64,000 nucleotides of DNA. Source: Mycobacterium florentinum. GTDB taxonomy: Bacteria; Actinomycetota; Actinomycetes; Mycobacteriales; Mycobacteriaceae. Of the stretch, positions 27,199 to 34,818 are shown one piece after another. The stretch spans positions 4,464,001-4,528,000 of the forward strand of contig NZ_AP022576.1 in NCBI RefSeq assembly GCF_010730355.1, in the 5' to 3' direction. Made by a program: the position numbers and the translations under genes. The notes under the pieces are model-generated. The model ran no database searches and was not told where the DNA came from. It saw only the letters and a program-made list of their open reading frames with translations. Position 1 is the first letter of the stretch. Each line of letters opens with the position of its first letter.

Positions 27199-28008
27199 GT
27201 GGTTAACGAATTGGACGGCAAGGTCGCCATCGTCACCGGCGGAGCGTCGGGTATCGGCCGCGGCATCGTGGAACGGTTTTTGGCCGAGGGTGCCCGGGTC
27301 GTGATCGCCGACATCGAGACCGAGACGGGCGAGCAGCTGGCCGCCACGCTGGGCGCCGACGCGCTGTTTCACCAGACCGACGTCTCCGATCCCGAACAGG
27401 TGGGGGCACTGGTCGCGACCACCGTCGAGAAATTCGGTGGCCTGCACGTCATGGTCAACAACGCCGCGGTTTCCAGCCCGTTGCGCCGATTGCTCGACGA
27501 TGACCTGGCGGATTTCCACCGGATCATGGGGGTCAACGTGCTGGGCGTGATGGCCGGAACCCGGGATGCCGCCCGGCAGATGGCCGAAAGCGGCGGCGGT
27601 TCGATCATCAACCTCACCTCCATCGGCGGGATCCAGGCCGGCGGCGGGGTGATGATCTACCGGGCGTCGAAAGCCGCCGTCATCCAATTCACCAAATCCG
27701 CGGCAATCGAGTTGGCGCGCTATGAGATTCGGGTCAACGCCATCGCCCCGGGGAGCATCCCCACCCCGATCCTGGGCAAGTCGGCGGCCGGGATGGACCC
27801 GGAGCAGCTGGCGCAATTCGAGGCGCGGATTCGTCAGGGGATGCGCGACGACCGGCCGCTCAAGCGCGAGGGTACAACCGACGACGTTGCCCAGGCGGCG
27901 CTGTACTTCGCGGGCGACCGCTCGCTCTATGTCACCGGAACCGTGCTGCCGGTCGACGGGGGAACTTCGGCCGGCAAGGTCATCCCGCCCAAGAAGCGCG
28001 AGGGATGA
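27199..28008 (+). CDS. SDR family oxidoreductase
   Basis: 269 aa from GTG 27199. IVTGGASGIGRGIVERFLAEG, MVNNAAVSSP, IINLTSIGG and catalytic YRASKAAVIQF, with a C-terminal SLYVTGTVLPVDGGTSAGK. A classical NAD(H)-dependent SDR that would oxidise an alcohol of the pathway started by the P450 downstream. It is the first gene behind the palindromic operator and ends about 100 nt before the TetR gene. Confidence 0.88.
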   Translation: MVNELDGKVAIVTGGASGIGRGIVERFLAEGARVVIADIETETGEQLAATLGADALFHQTDVSDPEQVGALVATTVEKFGGLHVMVNNAAVSSPLRRLLDDDLADFHRIMGVNVLGVMAGTRDAARQMAESGGGSIINLTSIGGIQAGGGVMIYRASKAAVIQFTKSAAIELARYEIRVNAIAPGSIPTPILGKSAAGMDPEQLAQFEARIRQGMRDDRPLKREGTTDDVAQAALYFAGDRSLYVTGTVLPVDGGTSAGKVIPPKKREG

Positions 28009-28054
28009 CCACCCGGCTCGAGCGTGACCGCAGGGCCACGCTGGAGGCCGCGCA

Positions 28055-28078
28055 TTTAAATCAAGCGCTTGACTTAAA
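28055..28078. promoter_or_regulatory. TetR-type operator, copy 2 (before the TetR gene)
   Basis: The arm TTTAAATCAAGC (28055-28066) is followed directly by GCTTGACTTAAA (28067-28078): a 24-bp palindrome broken at one base pair. It lies 25 nt before the preferred TetR start at 28104, which suggests autoregulation, and repeats the site before the SDR. Confidence 0.75.
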
Positions 28079-28103
28079 CAAGGCCACGAGGTTGACTAAG
28101 CCA

Positions 28104-28769
28104 ATGACCGCGGCAGGCCGGGCCGTTCGCACCGAACGAGCCAGCTCCACCCAGGAGGCGATCCTGGTGGCCGCCGAGCGGCTGTATGCCGAGCACGGCA
28201 TGTTCGCGGTGTCGAACAGGCAGGTCAGCGAGGCCGCGGGGCAGGGCAACAACGCCGCGGTGGGCTACCACTTCGGCACCAAGGCCGACCTGGTGCGCGC
28301 CATCGAGGAGAAGCACCGCGGACCCGTCGAGGAACTGCGCGAGCGGATGGTCGCCGACCTCCTGGCGTCCGGCGGCTCGGGCGAATTGCGCGGCTGGGTG
28401 GCGTGCCTGGTGCGCCCCCTCACCGACCACCTCGAGGACCTCGGCAACCCGACCTGGTACGCGCGCTTCGCGGCGCAGGCCATGACCGATCCGGCCTACT
28501 ACAACATCATCGTCAAAGGCGCGCTCAGCTCACCGTCGCTCGTCGAAGTGGTCGACGGCTTCAACCGCTGCCTGCCCAACCTGCCGGCCGATGTGCACTT
28601 CGAACGCAACATCATGGCCCGAAACCTCTTGATGCACACCTGCGCCGACCGCGAACGTGCGCTCGCGGCGGGCGCTGCGATGGCCCAGCCCTCCTGGCGC
28701 GCAGCCGCATTCGGCCTCATCGACGCGATCGTGGGCCTGTGGCTGGCGCCGGTCACTCCGTACGAATGA
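28104..28769 (+). CDS. TetR/AcrR-family transcriptional regulator
   Basis: 221 aa from ATG 28104. The frame is open from 28005, but an upstream start would place the palindromic operator inside the coding region, so the later ATG is preferred. The DNA-binding domain is TQEAILVAAERLYAEHGMFAVSNRQVSEAAGQGNNAAVGYHFGTKADL (residues about 14-61), ending in the usual tyrosine-His-Phe of the third helix. The ligand domain has no recognisable specificity. It likely represses the SDR and itself, and perhaps the ferredoxin/P450 operon starting 11 nt after its stop. Confidence 0.9.
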   Translation: MTAAGRAVRTERASSTQEAILVAAERLYAEHGMFAVSNRQVSEAAGQGNNAAVGYHFGTKADLVRAIEEKHRGPVEELRERMVADLLASGGSGELRGWVACLVRPLTDHLEDLGNPTWYARFAAQAMTDPAYYNIIVKGALSSPSLVEVVDGFNRCLPNLPADVHFERNIMARNLLMHTCADRERALAAGAAMAQPSWRAAAFGLIDAIVGLWLAPVTPYE

Positions 28770-28780
28770 AGAGCACGCTT

Positions 28781-28975
28781 ATGAAAGTGACTGTCGACCA
28801 GAACATTTGCGCATCCTCGGGCAACTGCGTGATGAATGCACCCGAGGTGTTCGACCAGCGAGACGAAGACGGTGTCGTCGTCCTGCTCAACGAGCACCCG
28901 ACCGCCGAGCAGACCGACGGGGCCCGCCAGGCGGCCGCGGCGTGCCCGGCCCAGGCAATCCACATCGAGGACTGA
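28781..28975 (+). CDS. P450-type ferredoxin with CxxSxxC motif
   Basis: 64 aa. C10-A-S-S13-G-N-C16 and C56-P give a [3Fe-4S]/[4Fe-4S]-type small ferredoxin in which the second Cys of the usual four is replaced by Ser13. VTVDQNICASSGNC, NAPEVFDQRDEDG and CPAQAIHIED are typical of actinobacterial P450 partners. It would pass electrons from a ferredoxin reductase to the P450 whose start lies one base after its stop. It is one of three ferredoxins in the window that differ at this position. Confidence 0.93.
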   Translation: MKVTVDQNICASSGNCVMNAPEVFDQRDEDGVVVLLNEHPTAEQTDGARQAAAACPAQAIHIED

Positions 28976-28976
28976 C

Positions 28977-30230
28977 ATGTCAGACGCACTGACGACCACC
29001 GGGATTTCTGGGGCGGAGCCGCCCCCCGAGATCCCGGACTACCCGATGGCCCGCAACCAGGGCTGCCCGTTCGCCCCGCCACCGGACGTCATGGCCCTGG
29101 CCGAAGAGCGGCCGCTGTCGCGGGTCCGAATCTGGGACGGCAGCACCCCGTGGCTCATCACGGGTTACGAGCAAGTGCGCGAACTGTTCGCCGATTCCCG
29201 GGTCAGCGTCGATGACCGGGTGCCCGGCTTCCCGCACTGGAACGAAGGCATGCTGTCGACCGTGCACAAGCGACCCCGGTCGGTGTTCACCGCCGACGGC
29301 GACGAGCACACCCGCTATCGGCGGATGCTGTCGAAGCCGTTCACGTTCCGGCGTGTGGAAGGCCTGCGGCCGACGATCCAGCAGATCACCGACGACCACA
29401 TCGACACCATGCTGGCCGGCCCGCAGCCCGCGGATATCGTTGCCGCCATTGCGCTTCCGGTGCCATCCCTGGTGATCAGCCAGATGCTCGGCGTGCCCTA
29501 CGAGGATGCCGAGATGTTCCAGGAGCACGCCTCGATGGGGCTGGCCCGCTATGCCACCGGCGCCGACACCGCCAAAGGCGCGATGAGCCTGCACAAGTAC
29601 CTGGCTCAGCTGGTCGAAACGAAGATGGAGAACCCCGCCGAGGACGCGATCTCCGATCTCGCCGAACGCGTCAAGGCCGGTGAGCTCAGCGTCAAAGAAG
29701 CCGCGCAGCTGGGCACCGGATTGCTGATCGCCGGGCACGAGACGACCGCGAACATGATCGGACTCGGAGTGCTTGCGCTGCTTGAGAATCCCGATCAGCT
29801 GGCCGTGATCCGCGATGCCGAAGACCCGAAGGTCCTCGCCAGCGCGGTGGAGGAGCTGCTGCGCTACCTGAGCATCATCCAGAACGGCCAGCGACGCGTC
29901 GCCGTCGACGACATCCACATCGCCGGAGAGACCATCCGCGCCGGCGAAGGCATCATCATCGATCTGGCTCCCGCGAACTGGGACGCCGACGCCTTCCCCG
30001 AACCCGACCGGCTGTACGTGCACCGCGCCGGGGCCGACCGCAACGTCGCCTTCGGCTACGGCCGCCATCAGTGTGTCGGTCAGCAACTCGCACGGGCCGA
30101 ACTGCAGATCGTGTTCCAGACGCTGTTCCGCCGCATCCCGACGATGAAACTGGCCGTGCCGTTCGACGAGGTCCCGTTCAAACACGACCGGCTCGCCTAC
30201 GGCGTCTACGAACTCCCGGTTACCTGGTAA
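28977..30230 (+). CDS. Cytochrome P450
   Basis: 417 aa from ATG 28977, one base after the ferredoxin stop. It has the I-helix AGHETT (residues 252-257), the K-helix ExxR (E293, R296) and the heme-binding FGYGRHQCVG with the Cys366 ligand. The start of the frame further upstream covers the ferredoxin and is not used. A soluble bacterial class I P450 that would hydroxylate the pathway substrate with the adjacent ferredoxin. The P450 family number cannot be assigned by eye. Confidence 0.95.
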   Translation: MSDALTTTGISGAEPPPEIPDYPMARNQGCPFAPPPDVMALAEERPLSRVRIWDGSTPWLITGYEQVRELFADSRVSVDDRVPGFPHWNEGMLSTVHKRPRSVFTADGDEHTRYRRMLSKPFTFRRVEGLRPTIQQITDDHIDTMLAGPQPADIVAAIALPVPSLVISQMLGVPYEDAEMFQEHASMGLARYATGADTAKGAMSLHKYLAQLVETKMENPAEDAISDLAERVKAGELSVKEAAQLGTGLLIAGHETTANMIGLGVLALLENPDQLAVIRDAEDPKVLASAVEELLRYLSIIQNGQRRVAVDDIHIAGETIRAGEGIIIDLAPANWDADAFPEPDRLYVHRAGADRNVAFGYGRHQCVGQQLARAELQIVFQTLFRRIPTMKLAVPFDEVPFKHDRLAYGVYELPVTW

Positions 30231-30298
30231 ACGAAATTCATTGAGCAGCAGCCCGAGATGATCACTCTTGCAATGCAGATCCGAATGGAGGGTCCATA

Positions 30299-31468
30299 AT
30301 GTCAACGCCGACAACCACTTCGCTCTACCCACCCGGAGGGTTCGGGGCCCCCAAGGATCGCCGCGGTCATGCGGAGGGCGCCGACGTCGGCCTGCCCGAC
30401 GGGACCGTGGTCTTCTCGGCCGACAACCACATCTCCCTGGCCGACGACATCTTCTACGAGCGCTTCCCGGACGACCTCAAGGACAAGGCGCCGCGGATCT
30501 GGTACGAGGACGGCGCCTACCAAGTCGGCCGCAAGGGACAGTCGTTCCTGCCGGGCGACTTCAGCGCCGTGCTGATGCAGTACGACGACCTGCCCGGCGC
30601 CGCGAGCACCAACATCGAGGCCCGCATCCAGGAGCTGCGCGAGGACGGTGTGGAAAAAGAACTCGCCTTCCCCAACGCCATCCTGGCGCTGTTCCACTAC
30701 CCGGACAAGGAGCTTCGCGAGCGGGCGTTCCGGATCTACAACGAGTACATCGCCGATCTGCAGGAGCGTTCCAACGGCCACTTCTACGGCGCGGGTCTGA
30801 TCAACTGGTGGGAACCGGAAGGTGCCAAACGAACGCTGGCCGAGCTGAAGTCATTGGGGCTCAAGACCTTTCTGCTGCCGCTGAACCCGGGCAAGGATGA
30901 CGACGGCAACATCATCGACTACGGCAGCACCTCGATGAAGCCGGTGTGGGACGAGATCGAAGCCGCCGGCCTCCCGATCACCCACCACATCGGTGAGACG
31001 CCGCCGAAAACGCCGTGCCAGTTCAACAGCGTGGTGGTCGGCATGATGATCAACATCGACGGCTTCCGCGAGCAGTTCGCCAAGTACCTCTTCACCGGGA
31101 TTCTCGACGACCACCCCTCGCTGCGAATCGGCTGGTTCGAAGGCGGAATCGCGTGGGTGCCTTGGGCTTTACAAGACGCCGAGCACCTGGTCGGCTCCTA
31201 CCAGCACATGTTCAACCGGCCACTCGAACACGACGTGCGCTACTACTGGGACACCCACATGAGCGCCTCGTTCATGGTCGACCCGCTGGGCCTGCAGCTG
31301 ATCGACCAGATCGGGGTGGACAAGGTGATGTGGTCCAGCGACTATCCGCACAACGAAAGCACCTACGGCTACTCGGAAAAGTCGCTGAAGGCCGTCGTCG
31401 ACGCCGTCGGACCGGCGAACGCGAAGAAGATCGTCAGCGACAACATCACGAAGTTCTTGGGTCTGTAG
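30299..31468 (+). CDS. Amidohydrolase-2 family metal-dependent hydrolase/decarboxylase
   Basis: 389 aa, ATG behind GGAGGG. Early SADNHIS, a middle ITHHIGE, and a late KVMWSSDYPHNESTYG are the metal and active-site regions of the PF04909 TIM-barrel family, related to ACMSD and gamma-resorcylate decarboxylase. The first metal motif is DNH rather than HxH, which is common in the mycobacterial subgroup. It is paralogous to the protein at 48647-49945. It ends in a 1-nt overlap with the M24 gene. Whether it hydrolyses or decarboxylates its substrate is open. Confidence 0.85.
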   Translation: MSTPTTTSLYPPGGFGAPKDRRGHAEGADVGLPDGTVVFSADNHISLADDIFYERFPDDLKDKAPRIWYEDGAYQVGRKGQSFLPGDFSAVLMQYDDLPGAASTNIEARIQELREDGVEKELAFPNAILALFHYPDKELRERAFRIYNEYIADLQERSNGHFYGAGLINWWEPEGAKRTLAELKSLGLKTFLLPLNPGKDDDGNIIDYGSTSMKPVWDEIEAAGLPITHHIGETPPKTPCQFNSVVVGMMINIDGFREQFAKYLFTGILDDHPSLRIGWFEGGIAWVPWALQDAEHLVGSYQHMFNRPLEHDVRYYWDTHMSASFMVDPLGLQLIDQIGVDKVMWSSDYPHNESTYGYSEKSLKAVVDAVGPANAKKIVSDNITKFLGL

Positions 31469-32712
31469 TGACCACGTTCGCGCAACTGGACACCAGCACC
31501 GGCAGCGGACTGGTGATTCCCGAAACACCCGACCTCGGCCGGCTGCGTCGCGAGACCGGGGCCCGGCTGCGCTCGGCCATGGCCGAGCGTGGCGTCGACG
31601 CGATGATCCTGCTGGGCAACAACGCCGTGGTCTACGCCACCGGTGCCAGCTGGCCACTCGGGGACGCCGGCCTGTCCTACGTCGAGCGGCCGGTGGCGGT
31701 GGTGGTCGCCGCCGACGAGTGGCCGCACCTGTTCCTGCCGTTCCGCGAGGGAGCCTCGCACGAGACCGGCCTGCCCGCCGATCACCTGCACGGGCCGGTC
31801 TACCTCGAATTCGAGGAGGGCGTAGCCAATTTTGCGCGCACGATCGCCGGGTTGATTCCCCCCGGAGCGGTGATCGCTGTCGACGAGTGCACCGGCGCGA
31901 TGTCTCGTGCCGCGAACCTGTTGTTCCGGGGCGGCGCCCCGGTCGACGCGTCGGCCATCGTGAGCGCGGCCAAGGCGGTGAAGACCCCGGACGAATTGTC
32001 GTGCATGCGCACCGCGATCCGGATCACCGACGAGGCCATGGTCGAAGTTCAGAAGCGGCTGGCTCCCGGAATCCGCCAGATCGATTTGTCGGCAAGCTTT
32101 TTGCGCCGTGCCTTCGAGCTTGGGGCCACGGCCAGCATGCTCGAACCGATCTGGCAGGTGATGCCGCCGAGCAAGGCCGAAGGCGTGTGGACCACGCACG
32201 GCGATCTGGCACTGCCACTGCTGAGCACCGAGCGCGAGCTGGTCGAGGGTGACGTGCTGTGGACCGACGTCAGCATCACCTACCAGGGTTACTGCTCCGA
32301 TTTCGGGCGCACCTGGCTGGTGGGCCGGGATCCGTCGCCGCGCCAGCAGGCGCAGTTCGACAAATGGTTCGAGATCATGAGCGCGGTGCTGGGTGTCGCC
32401 AAGGCCGGCGCTACCGCCGGGGATCTGGGGCGCGCCGCGATCAAGGCCAATGGTGGTACCAAGCCCTGGCTGCCGCATTTCTACCTGGGGCACGGCATCG
32501 GCGTCAACGCCGCCGAAATGCCAATGATCGGAACGGATCTCGGCCAGGACTTCGACGATAACTTTGTCCTCAAGGCGGGGATGGTGCTGGTGCTGGAGCC
32601 CGTGGTGTGGGAAGACGGCACCGGCGGCTATCGCAGCGAAGAGGTGCTGGTGATTACCGAGGAAGGCTGGATTCGCTTGACCAACTACCCCTATGACCCT
32701 TATGGCAACTGA
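31468..32712 (+). CDS. M24 family metallopeptidase-like protein with intact metal ligands
   Basis: 414 aa from GTG 31468. The C-terminal pita-bread domain keeps all five ligand positions: VLWTDVSI (Asp), CSDFGRT (Asp), GHGIGVN (His), VLEPVVWE (Glu) and YRSEEVLVI (Glu). The N-terminal part (residues about 20-160) is a creatinase/prolidase N-like domain. Family members cleave Xaa-Pro bonds or, in catabolic clusters, other C-N or C-S bonds. It is followed by a second M24 protein that has lost the ligands. The start of that gene lies inside the end of this one. Confidence 0.87.
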   Translation: MTTFAQLDTSTGSGLVIPETPDLGRLRRETGARLRSAMAERGVDAMILLGNNAVVYATGASWPLGDAGLSYVERPVAVVVAADEWPHLFLPFREGASHETGLPADHLHGPVYLEFEEGVANFARTIAGLIPPGAVIAVDECTGAMSRAANLLFRGGAPVDASAIVSAAKAVKTPDELSCMRTAIRITDEAMVEVQKRLAPGIRQIDLSASFLRRAFELGATASMLEPIWQVMPPSKAEGVWTTHGDLALPLLSTERELVEGDVLWTDVSITYQGYCSDFGRTWLVGRDPSPRQQAQFDKWFEIMSAVLGVAKAGATAGDLGRAAIKANGGTKPWLPHFYLGHGIGVNAAEMPMIGTDLGQDFDDNFVLKAGMVLVLEPVVWEDGTGGYRSEEVLVITEEGWIRLTNYPYDPYGN

Positions 32713-33829
32713 AGTCCTGCCCGACGAGCGCACGCTGCGCTCGGGGCGCCGCCAGCGGGCGCTGCAGCAGATGGCGGCACACGATCTCGATGTCCTGGTC
32801 CTCGGGCGGCAAGCCAACGTCCGTTACGTAACCGGAGCGCCGCAACTGTGGGTCGCGGGAACCCGGCCGTTCGGCCCGAGCTGCGTGCTCGTCCGCGAGA
32901 CCGGCGCGGTGCACCTGCTGAGCACGTGGGACGAGGGTATCCCCGACGACATCCCGCACGAGAACCTCTACGGCATCTCGTGGAATCCGATGAACACGAT
33001 GTCGGCACTGCAGCGCATCCCGGGCGCGGCAACCGCCCGGCGCGTCGGAACCGACGCGCTCTCACCGGTTTTCGCTCAGCTCCTGCCGACCGCCTTCCCC
33101 GACGCCCAGCTGGTCGACGGGGAGCTGGCGATGCGGGCCGCCCGCCGGATCAAGACGGCCGAGGAGATCGCCGCGCTGCGGGAGTCCATCAAGGTCGCTG
33201 AATCTTCCTTGGCTGCAGCGGTCTCGGAATTGCGGCCGGGGGTGAGCGAACAAGCACTGGCCGGCGCGCTGTTGGAGTCCGCGGCTGCGGGCGGGGTGAG
33301 CACTCCGTCGAATCAGGATGTCGCATGGGTGACTTCGCGCAAGCACCCGTGGCGCCGGGCCGACGGTGACGGTCGTGTCCAGGACGGCGATCTGGTGGCA
33401 TTCTCCGCCGGCGTTCTGGCGGGCGGCTATGTCGGCGAGGTCGGACGGACCTGGCCGGCCGACAGAAGGCATGCGCCCAACGGCGCCGCGGCTCTGTACG
33501 GACGCTGGGAGGGCCTGTGGGGCAGGCTGATCGCGGCCTGCCGGCCCGGCGCGGGAGCGGGCGAACTGCTGGCTGCCTACCAGGCGGCCGGGGAACCAGA
33601 GCCGCCGATGCCGGTGGTCCGCGGCCTGGGCATGGGGTTCGACCCGCCCGTCGTCTCCAAGCACTTGCCCTCGACCGCGGCCGACGAACGGCTGGAGGCG
33701 GGGATGGTGCTGGCTGTGACGGGCTACGTGTGGGAAGAAGGAGTCGGCGCGGTATTCGGGCGCGAAGCGGTCTTGATCACCGCCGACGGCCCCGAGGTGC
33801 TCACCGCGAGCCCGTCCTGGCAGCCGTAG
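32693..33829 (+). CDS. M24-fold protein with lost metal ligands (probable pseudo-enzyme)
   Basis: 378 aa from ATG 32693 (ATG 32702 is an alternative). The fold is recognisable (RYVTGAPQLWV, MRAARRIKTAEEIAALRES, ELRPGVSEQALAG), but the metal positions read AFSAGVL (Ser for Asp), GEVGRT (Glu for Asp), GLGMGFD (Leu for His) and LAVTGYVWEE (Thr for Glu); only the last Glu (GREAVLI) remains. A metal-bound active site is therefore unlikely. Placed directly after an intact M24 gene with a 20-nt overlap, it may be the regulatory or structural partner in a heteromer. Confidence 0.83.
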   Translation: MTLMATEVLPDERTLRSGRRQRALQQMAAHDLDVLVLGRQANVRYVTGAPQLWVAGTRPFGPSCVLVRETGAVHLLSTWDEGIPDDIPHENLYGISWNPMNTMSALQRIPGAATARRVGTDALSPVFAQLLPTAFPDAQLVDGELAMRAARRIKTAEEIAALRESIKVAESSLAAAVSELRPGVSEQALAGALLESAAAGGVSTPSNQDVAWVTSRKHPWRRADGDGRVQDGDLVAFSAGVLAGGYVGEVGRTWPADRRHAPNGAAALYGRWEGLWGRLIAACRPGAGAGELLAAYQAAGEPEPPMPVVRGLGMGFDPPVVSKHLPSTAADERLEAGMVLAVTGYVWEEGVGAVFGREAVLITADGPEVLTASPSWQP

Positions 33830-33831
33830 CC

Positions 33832-34818
33832 ATGCCTGAGCGCTCGGAGCCGGCCGCCGAAGAAATCATTCGGTACGACAAAGACGTCAAGACGCGGATC
33901 GCGACGATCACATTCGACCGGCCGGACTATCTCAACGCGCCGACGATCGCCGCGCGGCTGCGCTACGCGGAGTTGTTGCACCAGGCCGGCATTGACGACG
34001 ACGTCAAGGTGCTGGTGATTCGCGGCGCCGGCGAGGATCTCGGCTCGGGCGCGGATCTGACCGAGGTGATGCGGGTGCGCGATGCGGCAGACCCTGGCCC
34101 GCGGCTCGCCGAATACCGGATCAGCCCCGACGACGTCAGGTATCCGCCACCGGGTTCGTTTCGCAACGGCGGGACCCTCGGGCAGTGGTATGCCAACCCG
34201 AACTCCGGCATTCGTGGCCTGCAGGACTTCAAGAAGATCAGCATCCTCGAGGCGAAGGGCTACTGCTACGGCTGGCACTTCTATCAGGCGGCCGATGCCG
34301 ACTTGGTCATCTCCAGCGACGACGCACTGTTTGGGCATCCGTCGTTCCGGTATTACGGCTGGGGACCGCGTATGTGGTGGTGGGCGCAGACGATGGGCAT
34401 CCGCAAGTTCCAGGAAATGGTCTTCACCGGAAGGGCTTTCACCGCGGCTGAGATGTACGACTGCAACTTCCTCAACAGCGTGGTGCCCCGGGATGAGCTC
34501 GAGGCAGAAGTTGAGAAGTACGCGCTGGCGTGCGCCCGCAATCGCCCCACCGATACGGTCTTCATGCAGAAGGTCTTCTTCGAAATCATGAAGCAGTTCC
34601 AGGGCGAGTATCTGGGCAGCATGCTCAGCGGGGTCTTCGAATCGATGGGTGGCAGTGTGCGCCCGGACGGCGGCGACGAGCTGATGCTCGATAGCGCCAT
34701 GAAGCAGGGCCTGGGTGACGCGGTCAAGGACAACGACAGCAAGTTCCCCGCCGATTGGGCGCTTAGCAAGAGGGCCCGCAAGAAAGCGCGTGACACCAAA
34801 ACGAAGCGAAAGAAATAG
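33832..34818 (+). CDS. Enoyl-CoA hydratase/isomerase family protein
   Basis: 328 aa from ATG 33832, two bases after the previous stop. TITFDRPDYLNAPTIAARLRY is the crotonase start, and VLVIRGAGEDLGSGADL is the oxyanion-hole region. A long insertion (residues about 85-125) and a basic C-terminus (KRARKKARDTKTKRKK) set it apart from normal EchA. ILEAKGYCYGWHFYQAADADLVI is the second conserved helix. It would act on an unsaturated CoA ester from the CoA-transferase downstream. The 1-nt overlap with that gene implies coupling. Confidence 0.83.
   Translation: MPERSEPAAEEIIRYDKDVKTRIATITFDRPDYLNAPTIAARLRYAELLHQAGIDDDVKVLVIRGAGEDLGSGADLTEVMRVRDAADPGPRLAEYRISPDDVRYPPPGSFRNGGTLGQWYANPNSGIRGLQDFKKISILEAKGYCYGWHFYQAADADLVISSDDALFGHPSFRYYGWGPRMWWWAQTMGIRKFQEMVFTGRAFTAAEMYDCNFLNSVVPRDELEAEVEKYALACARNRPTDTVFMQKVFFEIMKQFQGEYLGSMLSGVFESMGGSVRPDGGDELMLDSAMKQGLGDAVKDNDSKFPADWALSKRARKKARDTKTKRKK

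Noticed and set aside
28005..28103. Upstream extension of the TetR gene beginning at ATG 28005
   Set aside because: It would put the palindromic operator inside the coding region and adds residues unlike TetR N-termini; ATG 28104 fits better.
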